From Jimgerdemannia flammicorona (Eukaryota > Mucoromycota > Endogonomycetes > Endogonales > Endogonaceae), in the NCBI GenBank assembly GCA_003990745.1, contig RBNI01001071.1, positions 1 through 24,587 on the forward strand: a DNA stretch of 24,587 nt. Reading direction: 5' to 3'. The notes below the pieces were generated by a model. The model was not told where the DNA came from, did not search any database, and saw only the letters and a program-made list of their open reading frames with translations. Within the stretch, counting starts at the first letter, position 1. Each line of letters starts with the position of its first letter. Position numbers and translations under genes: made by a program. Shown here piece after piece: positions 9,280 through 19,000 of the stretch.

Positions 9280-9990
9280 TATAGGTTAACTTTATTTATC
9301 TTCTAATTGATGTCTGAGTTGTACTTAGCTAACTAAGTCTTTCTAAGGATGATATTATATTCTAGAAGATCTGCAATATTGAAATTTAGCTTTACTTAAT
9401 AATTACTAATTCTGAGCAATAGGTTTTTATAGACTTGAGTCAATGGCTAGATCTTGCTATTATAAAAGATTACTTATTTCTTTTTAGTTATTACTTTACT
9501 TTGATCTGCAATCTCTTAGCTATCTTGGTACTAATGATGTTTCCTATAGTACTGCTATTCTATATTTTATCTATTAGCTTATTCTTTAAACTTAATATAA
9601 CTATTCTCCTTCTTAATAATATTGAGCTCATCATCATTATCTCAATTGATTTCATTATTCTTGAGATGAGAGTTACTCTATTCTTTATAAGTAATATAGT
9701 TTAGTTTTGATTCTACTGCTATCTCCTTAGCTTAGCATCTTGCAGTTTGAATCTTAAAAACTTTGAAATAACATATATAATATTTACTAATATATTTTAT
9801 ATAGTATTTTAGAATAAAATGAGGGCATCATCTATATGATATATAACTATCTACAATTCTCTAGCACTAGCCATCAAGACTGATTTCCTTTACTGTATTG
9901 ATTCTTTGCTTACTAGAATTTCAGTCAGTAGAGCCAAATTCTTTTTTACCTCAGTTAGTCTTATCTAGTTCTGAGATTTCTTTAATAATA
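9280..9990 (-). pseudogene. Ty3-2 protease region (downstream motif only)
   Basis: The minus strand at about 9300-9400 reads ADLLEYNIILRKT.LAKYNSDIN, which matches the block after Ty3 proteases (usually YDIILGMDWLxxYNPxIDW). The catalytic Asp-Ser/Thr-Gly triplet should lie upstream, about 9550-9750, but I could not read it with confidence through the stops. Short plus-strand frames here are incidental. Confidence 0.5.
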
Positions 9991-10399
9991 AGATCTTTTT
10001 AGATTTTTTCAATGATGGCTTGGGCAATTCTTTGACCAATCTTAATATTAAAGAGCATATCTTCAAAATTGCACAGGATGATTTAAATTTCTTTTGTAAA
10101 TTCTTGATCAATAACTTCTCTACCTAAGGCAATGTTGAATTCTTTTACTAAGCTACTTCATTTGATAAGATAGATGTAGATTTCTTTAAGAACTTATATT
10201 CTAATAATAGTTTATATCATTATATTAGAGCCTGGTGAGATGGTGAGATTCTGGCTACTATAGAGATTATAACTTACATTAGATAGATATATTTTAGTAA
10301 AGATAGTGGCTTTGTAGAATATCTTCTATACCTTAATAATATTCTCTAGGCTCTTCTTACCTAGCCTTTCTCTAATTATAGTAATACTATACTTTTTTA

Positions 10400-11900
10400 G
10401 ATCACTAGAGGAGTCTTTGTTCTTCTTCTCTAGATAGTTATAAGATATGTGTCTTCTTTCTTACAGATGAAGCATAGACTCTTTTTCTAGAGCTACCTTC
10501 TTTTATTGTCACTCTGTATCTTAGTTCTTCTATAATCCTTTTGGCTATTCTGGTCTTTATTTCCAGAAGAAATAGTTCTTTTGTCTTATTAGTCCTTTCT
10601 AGATTCTTGACTTTATGAGATCTAAACTACTAGAATTTCATAAGTCTATCTTTATACTTAAGTAAATTACTATAAATAGTACTTGTATTCTTGGGGAAGA
10701 TTCTGTTTCTTGATCTTCTGAATAAGCTAGTCTGGTAGAGCTATAAAGAGATAATTGACCCTAGTATTAATAATAGCTAAGTTGTTTTTCTAGTAAGTAA
10801 GTTCAATAGTCTTGAAATAGATACATATCTATTCTAGTGGTAAAGATTTTGAAGTCCTCTTTGCTATCCTTATAGAACTTTATATAAGTTAGCTTATTCT
10901 AGATTTCTTGAATGTAGACTATATTTTGAAATTTATTCAGCAGGAGGATCTTGAGTTCAGAGGCTACATTATGATCATTCTATTCCAGTCTGCCATTAGT
11001 TGTATTCTGAGCAATAACTTGAAAGTAGTCTTTCCAGATCATTGGATATTCTTTTAAGATATACTAGAACTCAGCTACTATTCCTGAGAAGAAGATTGCA
11101 ACTATCTCTACTTGGGCTACAGAAGTGGTAAATAATTACTGAAGTATATAATCTGTATTATTAATTAGTATTCAGAATAGTATCTGATTATCATTCTACT
11201 TATTGATATGTATAGTATTCTATATCAACTATATTAATAAAGCTCTCAATTTTGTTATTCTTTTTACTAAAGGTTAGAATTCTCAGAATCTTAGTTAGTT
11301 TGTTCTGCTCAGCTATCTGATCAACTATTTCTACTAAAGTTGCTAGCTATTGGGTCAAAGCTTAGATGTGACCATTAGTTATTATAGTGGTTTCTAAGAG
11401 TACTATAAGAGTTGGTACTGTATAACTGAGAGTAGTTTAATTTTCAAATATAAGGTTAAATAGATTTATAAGGATAAGTAGTCCAAATCTTTAAACTGGT
11501 AATCTGTCTGATTCAGAAGTCTATAGTACTTAACTTGCTTGATTACTAAGAGTGCTTAGTTGAAATATTCCTAAACCTGTAGTTCCTAATTGACTATTAT
11601 CAAAATGATATCCTTCCTGATCTTCTTCATCACTATCTTAGTGAGTTTGGGTATTATGATACTGACTCAGTCTTTCAAAAAGAATTTCTAATTCAGGTTG
11701 GATAGCTGTTTTTACTTCTTGATCTGAAGTCTATAGAAGTAGATCTAACTATTCTTACTCAAATCTGGTTATTATGTTTGTATGATAGTTTACTAGTTAG
11801 TAATAGAGTAATATTTAGATTAGAGAGATGTGATATTGATCTGAATAAATCTACTTCTTAGCTACTATTCATAGTTTTGACTTAGAGATATATCTAGAAA
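10400..11900 (-). pseudogene. Ty3-2 gag remnant
   Basis: A capsid-like block at about 10830-11060 reads ASELKILLLNKFQNIVY...QNKLTYIKFYKDSKEDFKIF, which follows the retrotransposon gag pattern (L..F..KL..L.Q...). A knuckle remnant LCFICKKED has its Cys-x2-Cys at 10463-10474, but the His and last Cys are gone. The N-terminal limit is not clear; 11100-12170 is very AT-rich with short broken frames only. Confidence 0.6.
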
Positions 11901-12172
11901 TTCTAGAGTAATTGTAATTATAGTTTCTAAAGTTCTGGAGATACAAATGTAGTTTTGACAAGTATATAGAAACTATAGTAGATTTCTAGAGTCTGAGTAG
12001 TAGTTCCTAAATTCCTCAAATAGATCCTAATGGATTTAGTCACTAAGCTATTAGTTGAGATCTTAATTGGTGTTTTTCTGATTTTACCTGGTCCTAATGA
12101 CTATAGTCAGATAGATTTTAGTATATGGATTAATTCTTGAATTATCTACAGTTGGTTCTAGGTATTTCTATA

Positions 12173-12449
12173 AGGTTGGATCTATGTCCAACTTGTAGAA
12201 GAGTCTTAATGCTATCTTGGTTTGAAAATTCTACTGCTACTAAGTTGTAATAATACTTATTTCTACCTCTCTCTTATTCTTAGATAATTTAGAAAATAAG
12301 ATATTATTTAGGAACTTGATATAAGTATATATTAAAAAGTCTTTTAATTGTTCAAGATTTTTTAAAAAGTATAGTTTCTTTATAGCAGATAATAATAGTA
12401 TTGTCCTTCTTCAGTAACTGTAGTTATAAGGAACTTATTCTTACTATAT
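12173..12449 (-). repeat. Candidate 5' LTR (12194-12449) and primer site (12173-12190) of Ty3-2
   Basis: On the minus strand a block ending ...CTTCTACA is followed by AGT and then TGGACATAGATCC, the same layout as the LTR end and TGG primer site in Ty3-1. The outer end is placed at 12449, where the plus strand reads ...TATATACA, because LINE-C ORF1 similarity fades there. The ends share only TGTA/TACA. The primer-site sequence overlaps a small inverted repeat (GTTGGA...TCCAAC). Confidence 0.35.
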
Positions 12450-13830
12450 ACAGACTGAATCTCTTATGATTCAGATTCAAGTCTATAGTCAGCTTCTAAT
12501 AGTACTCTATCATAGCTGCTTCCTTCCAGTAGATATTAGAGCTTATCATATTCTTATAGTTCTTTAGCAACAACTGACCCATCCTCACAACTGATCTCTA
12601 CTATATCAAATAGAAGTCAAGCCTCTCTGAACTATTGATCTCCTAAATAGTCTCAAATACAACTCTCTCAAAAAGCTCAACATAGGCTAACTCAATATCA
12701 TTTTGCCTCAATCATGAGACTGCTCTGTCTAGTACCATAGAGATATCAAAGAGTATATTTTTCCTATTACTACTTTTCAACTTCTCCTTAGAATCATCAA
12801 TATTCAATAAGCTATCCTTCTCTAGCTCTATCTCTAATCATAGCTCCAGAAGGATATCCTCATATACTGAGAACCCAGACTCAAATAAAATATTATTCTC
12901 TTCAATATTAATAGGTACTCTACTCTCTCTTGAGACTTGGGAAATAATTAGAGTATACTAGAAGGCTGCTGCTCTAACCTGAATAGGTATATACTCCCTC
13001 TCAAGAGAGATAACATCTATTCTGTCTTACTCATATTTAGCATTCTACTTCTGTATTTCCTCTTTTTTAGTGGCATTCATCATAGTCTATTGGAAGACCA
13101 CTCTTTTAAACTAATATATGAGTCTCTGAGATTCTTCATCAGGGCTAAGATTCTTCAATCTATTTTATCTAAATATGCTTCTCACTTCTTCTACTATATA
13201 GCAACTATCTTAAAATCCCAGATAGGATCCTCTCATGGCTGTGGTCTAGCTGGCTCCTTTTTCTTTTCAAAGTCTCACCAAATGACTTAGTACTGACTAT
13301 CTTGAAGAAGAATAGATACTGAAAGCTTAGTGTGATTCTTCTTAACTTAAACTCTTCAGTTATCTTAACTATGGTCTTGTATCTATTAGTTAGCAACTTG
13401 GTACCTCTTTACTTTAAAAAGTCAATCAACTGGATATTACTTACTTCTTTAAATATTGTCTTGATATCTACAATAATGGTTTAACTATTATAGATGAGCA
13501 CATTACAGATAAAAATTATAATGATAGTAGGGTTCTTATTAAAGTACTATACTGAAACCAGATTGATACTCTTATACTGTAGCATCTTGCTGATAGCTTT
13601 CTCAGTCTCCTTTTTAGATATAAAGAATAGTATTATTGATAATAAAATTGACAGCCTCAGTAGTCTATAACTGTCCTATCACAATCTCTATAGTCTCACT
13701 GATAGATAGGATAAAGCCTTTGATAGAGAGTATAAAGATATTAGCTAATCCTGACTTATAGAAGTAGGGTCAAACAATATACTGGAATGGCTTGAAGAGA
13801 CAAGTAATAAGAGTGTCCATACTTACTTTC
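12450..13830 (-). pseudogene. LINE-C ORF1 relic (RRM-like and C-terminal domain)
   Basis: This minus-strand relic matches LINE-R ORF1 in order. KETEKAIS..LQYKSINLVSV.YFNKNPTIIIIF (about 13500-13610) pairs with LEETLKV...MARYLKWDPRVVQLLV. VDIKTIFKEVSNIQLIDF pairs with RVEDFMAEYGEVVDIRF. YKNMISSNIYWKEAAMIEYY (about 12500) pairs with NKRHGLQLWQEACVEYREEF. The last third reads from ATG 13084 in one frame with about nine stops. The C-terminal 30 residues and all of ORF2 are missing, and a likely Ty3-2 LTR begins there. That implies Ty3-2 inserted into this LINE or a deletion occurred. It was found by eye, so single-residue pairing is uncertain. Confidence 0.55.
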
Positions 13831-14010
13831 TTTTGCTTAAACCATATAGAATGAGCTAAGCTATATAGATATTTTTTAGCAAAAAGTAATATACTTAATT
13901 ATTTTCACTTTAGCAACTTAGGTGTGTATAGTATAATAGAAGTTAGGTTATCTTTTATAATAAATTTTATATATTTTGACAAGTTCTAGTAATATAGTCA
14001 ATTGGAATTA
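13831..14010. other. AT-rich junction between two head-to-head LINE relics
   Basis: This gap lies between the start side of LINE-C (minus) and the start side of LINE-M (plus). No frame, repeat or motif could be supported. It may hold the decayed 5' leaders of one or both. Confidence 0.4.
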
Positions 14011-15819
14011 TTGGACTCTAAGCCCCTGAAGAGAAGAGGGCCTGGCCTGAGTCTTCCTAAGAGCTTTGTAGCTATTGCTGAGACTAAAGATACAGGGGAT
14101 AGTAGAGGTGAGCAGAAGAGGGCTACTGAGATAGAGGACTAATATTCAGTAGTGAGAGACAAGAGAGTAGCTACCAGGTCAGTAGTGATAGGACAGGGAA
14201 GGTATAGTGTTGATAGGAGGAGAAGTCAAATAACTAGTTAGGTATTCAGTAGAGGTCCAGAGCAGAGGAGAGTGACTAGAAAGCCTGAGGCTAGAGCAGT
14301 GGCTAGTAGTAAGACTACTATCAGTAGAGGTGTAATATGTGATACTATAGTTGATAAGATGACTACTGGTATGGCCAGGAGCAAAGAGAAGACTACTCTG
14401 GTGACTGAGACTGATGAGCTAGTAGTCTAGCCATTCTATTATAAAGTAGTATCAATGTGAGTGATTTCTGCCAACTTCTTGAGGCTGGAGATATCTGCTC
14501 AAGAAGTGCTATAGCTAGTGGGAGAGAAATTAGTATGAGTAAAGTTACTGAAATTTATTTCTTCTGTAGAAATAGTAATGATAGACTTTGTAGAGAAGGA
14601 TGGAATGATGAAGGCTCTGAAGAAAGAGTCAATTATTAAGAGAGTTAAGGTTGAGATAATGAGATACCTAAGGTAGGACCTATATACTATTAAACTAGTA
14701 ATTGAAGAGTTACCAATACTAGATAGATAGAAGATAAAAGAGATAGTAGTGAGGCTTTGGTGAAATATAGTGAGATAGTGGATTTCAGCTTCATATTTTA
14801 GGAGAGCACTAAGTTGTAGAATAGGAACTATAAGGCTATAATGTAGCTGGAAGAGAAGGAGGCCACTAAACTGAAAAAGAATTAGTCAGAGCTAATTTAC
14901 ATTATAGGCCAGAAGTATAAGATGTAGAGGAGGAAGGAATCAGAGTAGAAGGAAGAGGAGTTTTTAATTGCCCTTATAGAGAGGGAGGCTATGAAGAAGA
15001 TATATAAAGAGAAGTGAGAGGAGTTTATAAAGGATTGGATTTAGATTCAGACTGATGAGAAGAGAAAGTAGTAAAGAAAGTAGAACTGAGAGCAGTTGTA
15101 GATAGTACTATATAGTATAGAGAAGGAGACTATAGTAAGAGCTGAGATGGATTATAATAGAATAGATGAGATAGAGATGGTTGAGATATCATTCTCTCAG
15201 CTTAGAGGAGTAGAAGACTTGCTGCATACTTCTACTAAGGAGAAATAGACTAACAAGGATGAGAAGAGGCAGTCTAGGTTTGAGGGCAATAAGAAAATTA
15301 TACCTGAGATCTAGATGAGTATATTTATATAGTGGGGGCTGCAAATATTCACTGGAAGTGTCCAGAGACTAGTGAGGTTATAATATCTGAAGAGGATGAA
15401 TTGGCTCTAATATCTCTACAGATAGAGAAGTACTTCAGAAGTTGACCAGGGCCCTGAGGCCTACTATACTAGAGCTCCTTAAGTTTATAGTAGTAGATTA
15501 ATATAATATAGTTCCTAAGAAGCTAGTGGAGGAAGATATAAAGAAAGTTGATATATTTTATGGGTCTTAGGAGAAATAGGAAGAGTTTCTCAACATTGTA
15601 ATATAAGGGCCAAAACTGATAAGTAGTGCTTCTAGAGGATGAGAGATATGAGGTAGATAAGACCTGAATAACTGGTACTGGAGGGTGGTATCTGAGCATG
15701 TGGATTAGTTCTATAGCAGTGAGAATAGTCAGTATATCTGAAAGACAATCTGTGAGAACTATAGAGATATTATCCAAGAGAGGGCTGAGAGAGTGATAGC
15801 AGTAATGAAGAATATTTAA
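14011..15819 (+). pseudogene. LINE-M ORF1 relic
   Basis: ORF1 would bind the LINE RNA. The first part stays in one frame from 14011 to about 14840 with roughly a dozen stops. It contains RRGPGL and SFVAIAET near the start, matching GPGLGGG and SFAET in LINE-R. VKLLKFISSVEIVMIDF and then MRYLR.D (ATG at 14659) match VKFLKGLEGVEVGFE and MARYLKWD, the lead into the RRM-like domain; TAG stands where LINE-R has Trp. A charged helical stretch follows (EEKEATKLKK, EEEFLIALIEREAMKK). The end, CENYRDIIQERAERVIAVMK then TAA at 15817-15819, is a plausible ORF1 terminus. At least one frame change occurs near 14840 and another near 15370. Confidence 0.62.
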
Positions 15820-15840
15820 TCATCCATCCATCTATTCATT

Positions 15841-16560
15841 ATGAATAATTTATAAATCTTATCACTTAATATCAATAGTTTGTAAGATAGAGTGAAGCAG
15901 AGAAGATAGTTCTGATGGCTGAAGGTCAGGAAGTATGATGTGATATTGATTCAGAATGTTCAAGCCCATAGTGAACAGAATTATATAAAGTGAAGTAAGA
16001 AATAGTTTAGAAGTATAGGTTGGAATGAGCAGATTGGCATCTTGGTTAGTATTAGTAAAGGTGAGCTGATGGAGATAAGCACTTATGATAAGTATCTGGT
16101 CTAGGGCTAATTAAAAGATAGTGCTGATAATAAACTGATGGTGGGCTCTAATATCTCTCAACAGTAGACAGAGAGTGAAAGCAGTGAATAGAGGAATAGA
16201 TAGACTGGAATAGTCAGGAGGAGATAGGGTTGGATATTTTAGAGAGTTATTTTAATATAGTGAGAGAAAGAACATTAAACTATTCTGATGATAGAGCTGG
16301 GGTAACTGTCTCTTCAGAACTATCAAAATAGCTTTAGATAGAAAAAAATATGAGTTTGTTTAATGGTATCTAGCAGTAAAAAGGAGAGGAGTCAGAGCCC
16401 TTTACTAGGTAGTATACTCTAGATGATAGACTGGTGGAGATAAGAATTGACTGAGTATTTATAGCTGAGTGCTAGAGTAATATACTGTTTACTACAAAGG
16501 TGAGATGATACCCCTGTCTGACAATTGGGGTGTGGAGATATGAGGCTAGTTAGTAGTGGT
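15841..16560 (+). pseudogene. LINE-M ORF2, endonuclease domain only
   Basis: An apurinic-type (EEP) endonuclease nicks target DNA to start reverse transcription. ATG 15841 opens with NNL.ILSLNINSL, matching NILSLNVNGL in LINE-R. Next come YDVILIQNVQ (LINE-R: ADLFLLQDVR) and IGILVSISKGEL (VGILVRKGRGEI). After a frame change, LDILESYFNIV (DMLGGDFNMV) and then RLVEIRID.VFI (GTRIDWIL) appear. The catalytic GDFN reads SYFN. Stops are frequent. The match to LINE-R in both spacing and wording shows one clade. Confidence 0.7.
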
Positions 16561-16759
16561 AAAGAGCACAAGTACCTAAATGTAATATTGCTCAGCAGGT
16601 AGATAGAGAGGAGTAAGTTTGTTGATATTACTAGATAGGAGATAGTAAGATAGAAGAAAGGTAGATAGTCTATAGTAGATTAGTGAGGAGATTGTAAGAA
16701 GAGAGCAATGAAATAAGAAGAGAAAGACTGAGTGTAAGAGGGTTACTTATTAGGATAAC
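16561..16759 (+). other. Unassigned stretch after LINE-M
   Basis: There is only broken, AG-rich sequence with TAG-dense frames. It may be the start of the LINE-M reverse transcriptase linker, but no RT motif is readable. Confidence 0.3.
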
Positions 16760-18894
16760 TGTTATATAGTTCTAGAAAGGTTTTCTGGAAGTTCTGGATA
16801 TTTTGAAAAATCATTTTCTTTAGGTCAAGATCAATTTCATATAGAGTATATCCTCTATACTTATTGATTTCAAGATTAGGTTGACATCTTAACCAAAGTT
16901 CTTTTTCAGACTAGTTCTGGATGTTCAGGATTTTCTGTATTTCAGGAAGTTCAAGAAATTAAAGCCAGCTAAGTTGAATCAGTATATCACTGCAGACAAT
17001 ACCTAATTAGGAAATTTCATAGTATGGTTAGGAGTGAGACTTAATAGGGAGTGGATTTACATAAGAGTAATTTGTGGGTTATTAAATAGATTTATTCACT
17101 ATTTATGATATTACTATACTAAGAGTAGTTATATTAAGGGATATTGTGGGGAAGTATTTAGAAGTTGTATTCAGATTGTTCAAGTCTGAGATTCTGAGGT
17201 CTGGGGGAGAGAGTATTTATACTAATGGGAGGCTATCTGGACTAGGCTAAATATAGATAAAGCACTTAGTACCTTGCTGAGTTAGAATGCAGTCATATAG
17301 TATAAGTGTGATCTGATATATCAAGAGATCATCTGACTGCTGAGTTAGTTCACAATCATATCATATAAGGCTAATATAACTATATTAATGACTGCTGAGC
17401 TATGATACTGTCTGGGTAGTCTTCAATGATATTACTATCAATGATATCATCTCTAATAAAGTAGTCATCTAGGAAGAGTGGTTCATGGATTACTTCTCTC
17501 TGTTTGCTGAGATAGTAATATATTGAGACTTCATCATCTTTCTACAGAATAGCATCATCTATCTCATATATTGAGTAAGAAGTTAGTGGGCAAAGGAGGG
17601 ATATATTATCTTCACTTTCATTAGATTTACTGTCTATATACCTTCTATAAGTAATGGTGCTATGAGTTGCTAGGTTGTAATATAGTGGTAGCTGTGGCTT
17701 GTTTCATTTATACTTGAGAGGTGGAGTTATTGGTTCAGTCTCAAGGGTTGTCTGAAGGTATAGATTATGTTCTCCAATCTCTTCATTGTAGTTGAAGTAA
17801 TCAGAAGTGAATGTAGGCTAATATTCATACCAGTGGTCATTATCTCAATAGGTCTTGTAGGTATTTATAAACTATTGTAGGTTTATTAGCAAGTTTGGTG
17901 GAGTGATCAGAGTTGGCAGAAATCCTTGACTTGAGGTCATGTCAGCATTGGAGGGATTGTTATCTTCTACTTCATTATTATCAAAACAGATTATATTATA
18001 GATGTCCTTTATGGTATATCTAACTTAGAGCATTTGCAGGATATGGTCATCAAGGTGTGGGAAGGTTCTGTCTGTAGTTTGAACATCCTTGATATACTTG
18101 TTGTTGAGTTCTTGTATCATATCATCAATTTGGCTATAGGATAGAGTAGTAACTATTTCAGCAGTAGTAACTCAGAGATGGGAAATAAAGGTACTATACT
18201 CATAAAAGAGTTCTGAGTGTTTGTGGGCAATGAGCTTCTAGTATTGAGACATCTAGGTAATATCTATATTATAATAGTGTTCAACCATATCTTCTAAGAG
18301 GCAGCTGATTTGATAGTAGCTTGAGATTTGTCTGATTTAATAGATCTTGCTAAGTATGTTTAGGGCATTCCATCAGGCATCTATGAAGTAGAGAGGTACT
18401 AGTCTATAGATATTCATGAGGGATAGAGGGAGTGTGACTCAGTTGACAATGGTATTCCAAATATCAGTATAGATGCAGTTGTAGATTTCAGTAGTCATGT
18501 TTATATATATGTTCAAGAGTTGAGATTATTTGTTTGGTTTGTTGTAGTTCTCTGTTTTGATGCATCTTAGTACTCAGTATATATATATTTGGTCCTGATT
18601 GGTAAGATTCAATTTATATAAATCTTATATTCCATGATATTAAGTTGACTCAGCTTTGTATACTGTGACTTCAGTTTGACTCAGCTTTATGATCTTGCAG
18701 ATTTATTCAGAGGTGACATGTGATTTTGGTAGCTTAGAAGTTGTGTACTTATAACTCTCCCCTTCTTAGCTTTTGACATCCTTCTTGGGGCCTTCTAATT
18801 TTATTCTAGTATCATTATACTATTTGGATGATCAAAAGTCCAGTAAAGTCCATTTTTTCAGAAAGTGGTATACTTGTAGTATAGTTGTCTAACA
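16760..18894 (-). repeat. Candidate solo or partial LTR-like block carrying ORF-B
   Basis: The plus strand starts TGTTATATAG at 16760 and ends GTCTAACA at 18894, giving TGTTA...TAACA ends. It encloses a sense (minus) frame as the Ty3-1 LTR does. Flanking five-base duplications do not match (ATAAC against TATTA), so the edges are tentative. An AT-rich run (TATATATATAT near 18579) lies just upstream of the frame start on the minus strand and could be an old promoter box. The motif TTGACTCAGCTTT occurs twice near 18645 and 18678. Confidence 0.3.
17380..18498 (-). pseudogene. ORF-B, 373-codon decayed reading frame of unknown function
   Basis: One minus-strand frame runs from ATG 18498 (MTTEIYNCIYTDIWNTIV) to TAG 17380 with no indel and about fourteen internal stops, nearly all TAG or TGA where Trp or Gln would fit. 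That is far longer than expected by chance in AT-rich noncoding sequence. Features are an aromatic-rich N-terminal half (YYQISCLLEDMVEHYYNID, LIAHKHSELFYEY) and an acidic C-terminus (EPLFLDDYF, RDDIIDSNIIEDYPD). It weakly resembles ORF-A: KHSE, then LSYSQIDD against LTINEIPA, then PLF...DDII against PYF...DDIIGDDVI. No known domain was recognised and no transmembrane segment is obvious. Confidence 0.5.
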
Positions 18895-19000
18895 TATTAG
18901 ATTTACATATTAAAGCAGCATCTCTTTCCAGTACCATTCGGGTTACACAACCTTTGGAGAGCACTTACAACAACGTTTTTGGTGAAAAGAGACTAATAAC

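Larger units (their letters stand above)
7317..12449 (-). mobile_element. Ty3-2, heavily decayed Ty3/gypsy retrotransposon split by Ty3-1
   Basis: On the minus strand the remnants appear in Ty3/gypsy order: gag (about 10400-11900), protease (about 9290-9990), RT, RNase H and the start of integrase, cut at 7317 by the LTR of Ty3-1. The missing integrase core and 3' LTR should lie beyond the 3' side of Ty3-1, outside the window. No CpG was seen in this stretch, and stops occur every few dozen codons. The protein motifs differ from Ty3-1 (IKYIPGKTN, VAYLSQKL), so it is a separate lineage and not a duplicate. No dUTPase motif was found in it. Confidence 0.78.
14011..16560 (+). mobile_element. LINE-M, decayed L1/Tx1-like LINE (ORF1 and endonuclease part)
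   Basis: It carries an ORF1 relic and, 21 bases after it, the start of ORF2, the same plan as LINE-R (30-base gap). The RT domain is absent: recognisable similarity stops at about 16560, and 16560-16760 holds only short broken frames. Loss of the 3' part is unusual for a LINE, which normally loses its 5' part, so a later insertion or deletion is likely. No CpG was seen. Confidence 0.68.

Noticed and set aside
9435..9704. Plus-strand frame of 89 codons rich in hydrophobic residues, resembling a membrane protein
   Set aside because: It lies opposite the Ty3-2 protease region; AT-rich sequence gives Leu/Ile/Phe-rich shadows.
13090..13290. Plus-strand 66-codon frame
   Set aside because: It overlaps the LINE-C ORF1 relic on the other strand and shows no motif.
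13500..13830. Minus-strand TTEAVNFIINNTI stretch as part of a LINE reverse transcriptase
   Set aside because: Spacing to any RPI.LL-type motif is wrong, and the neighbouring sequence pairs better with LINE ORF1.
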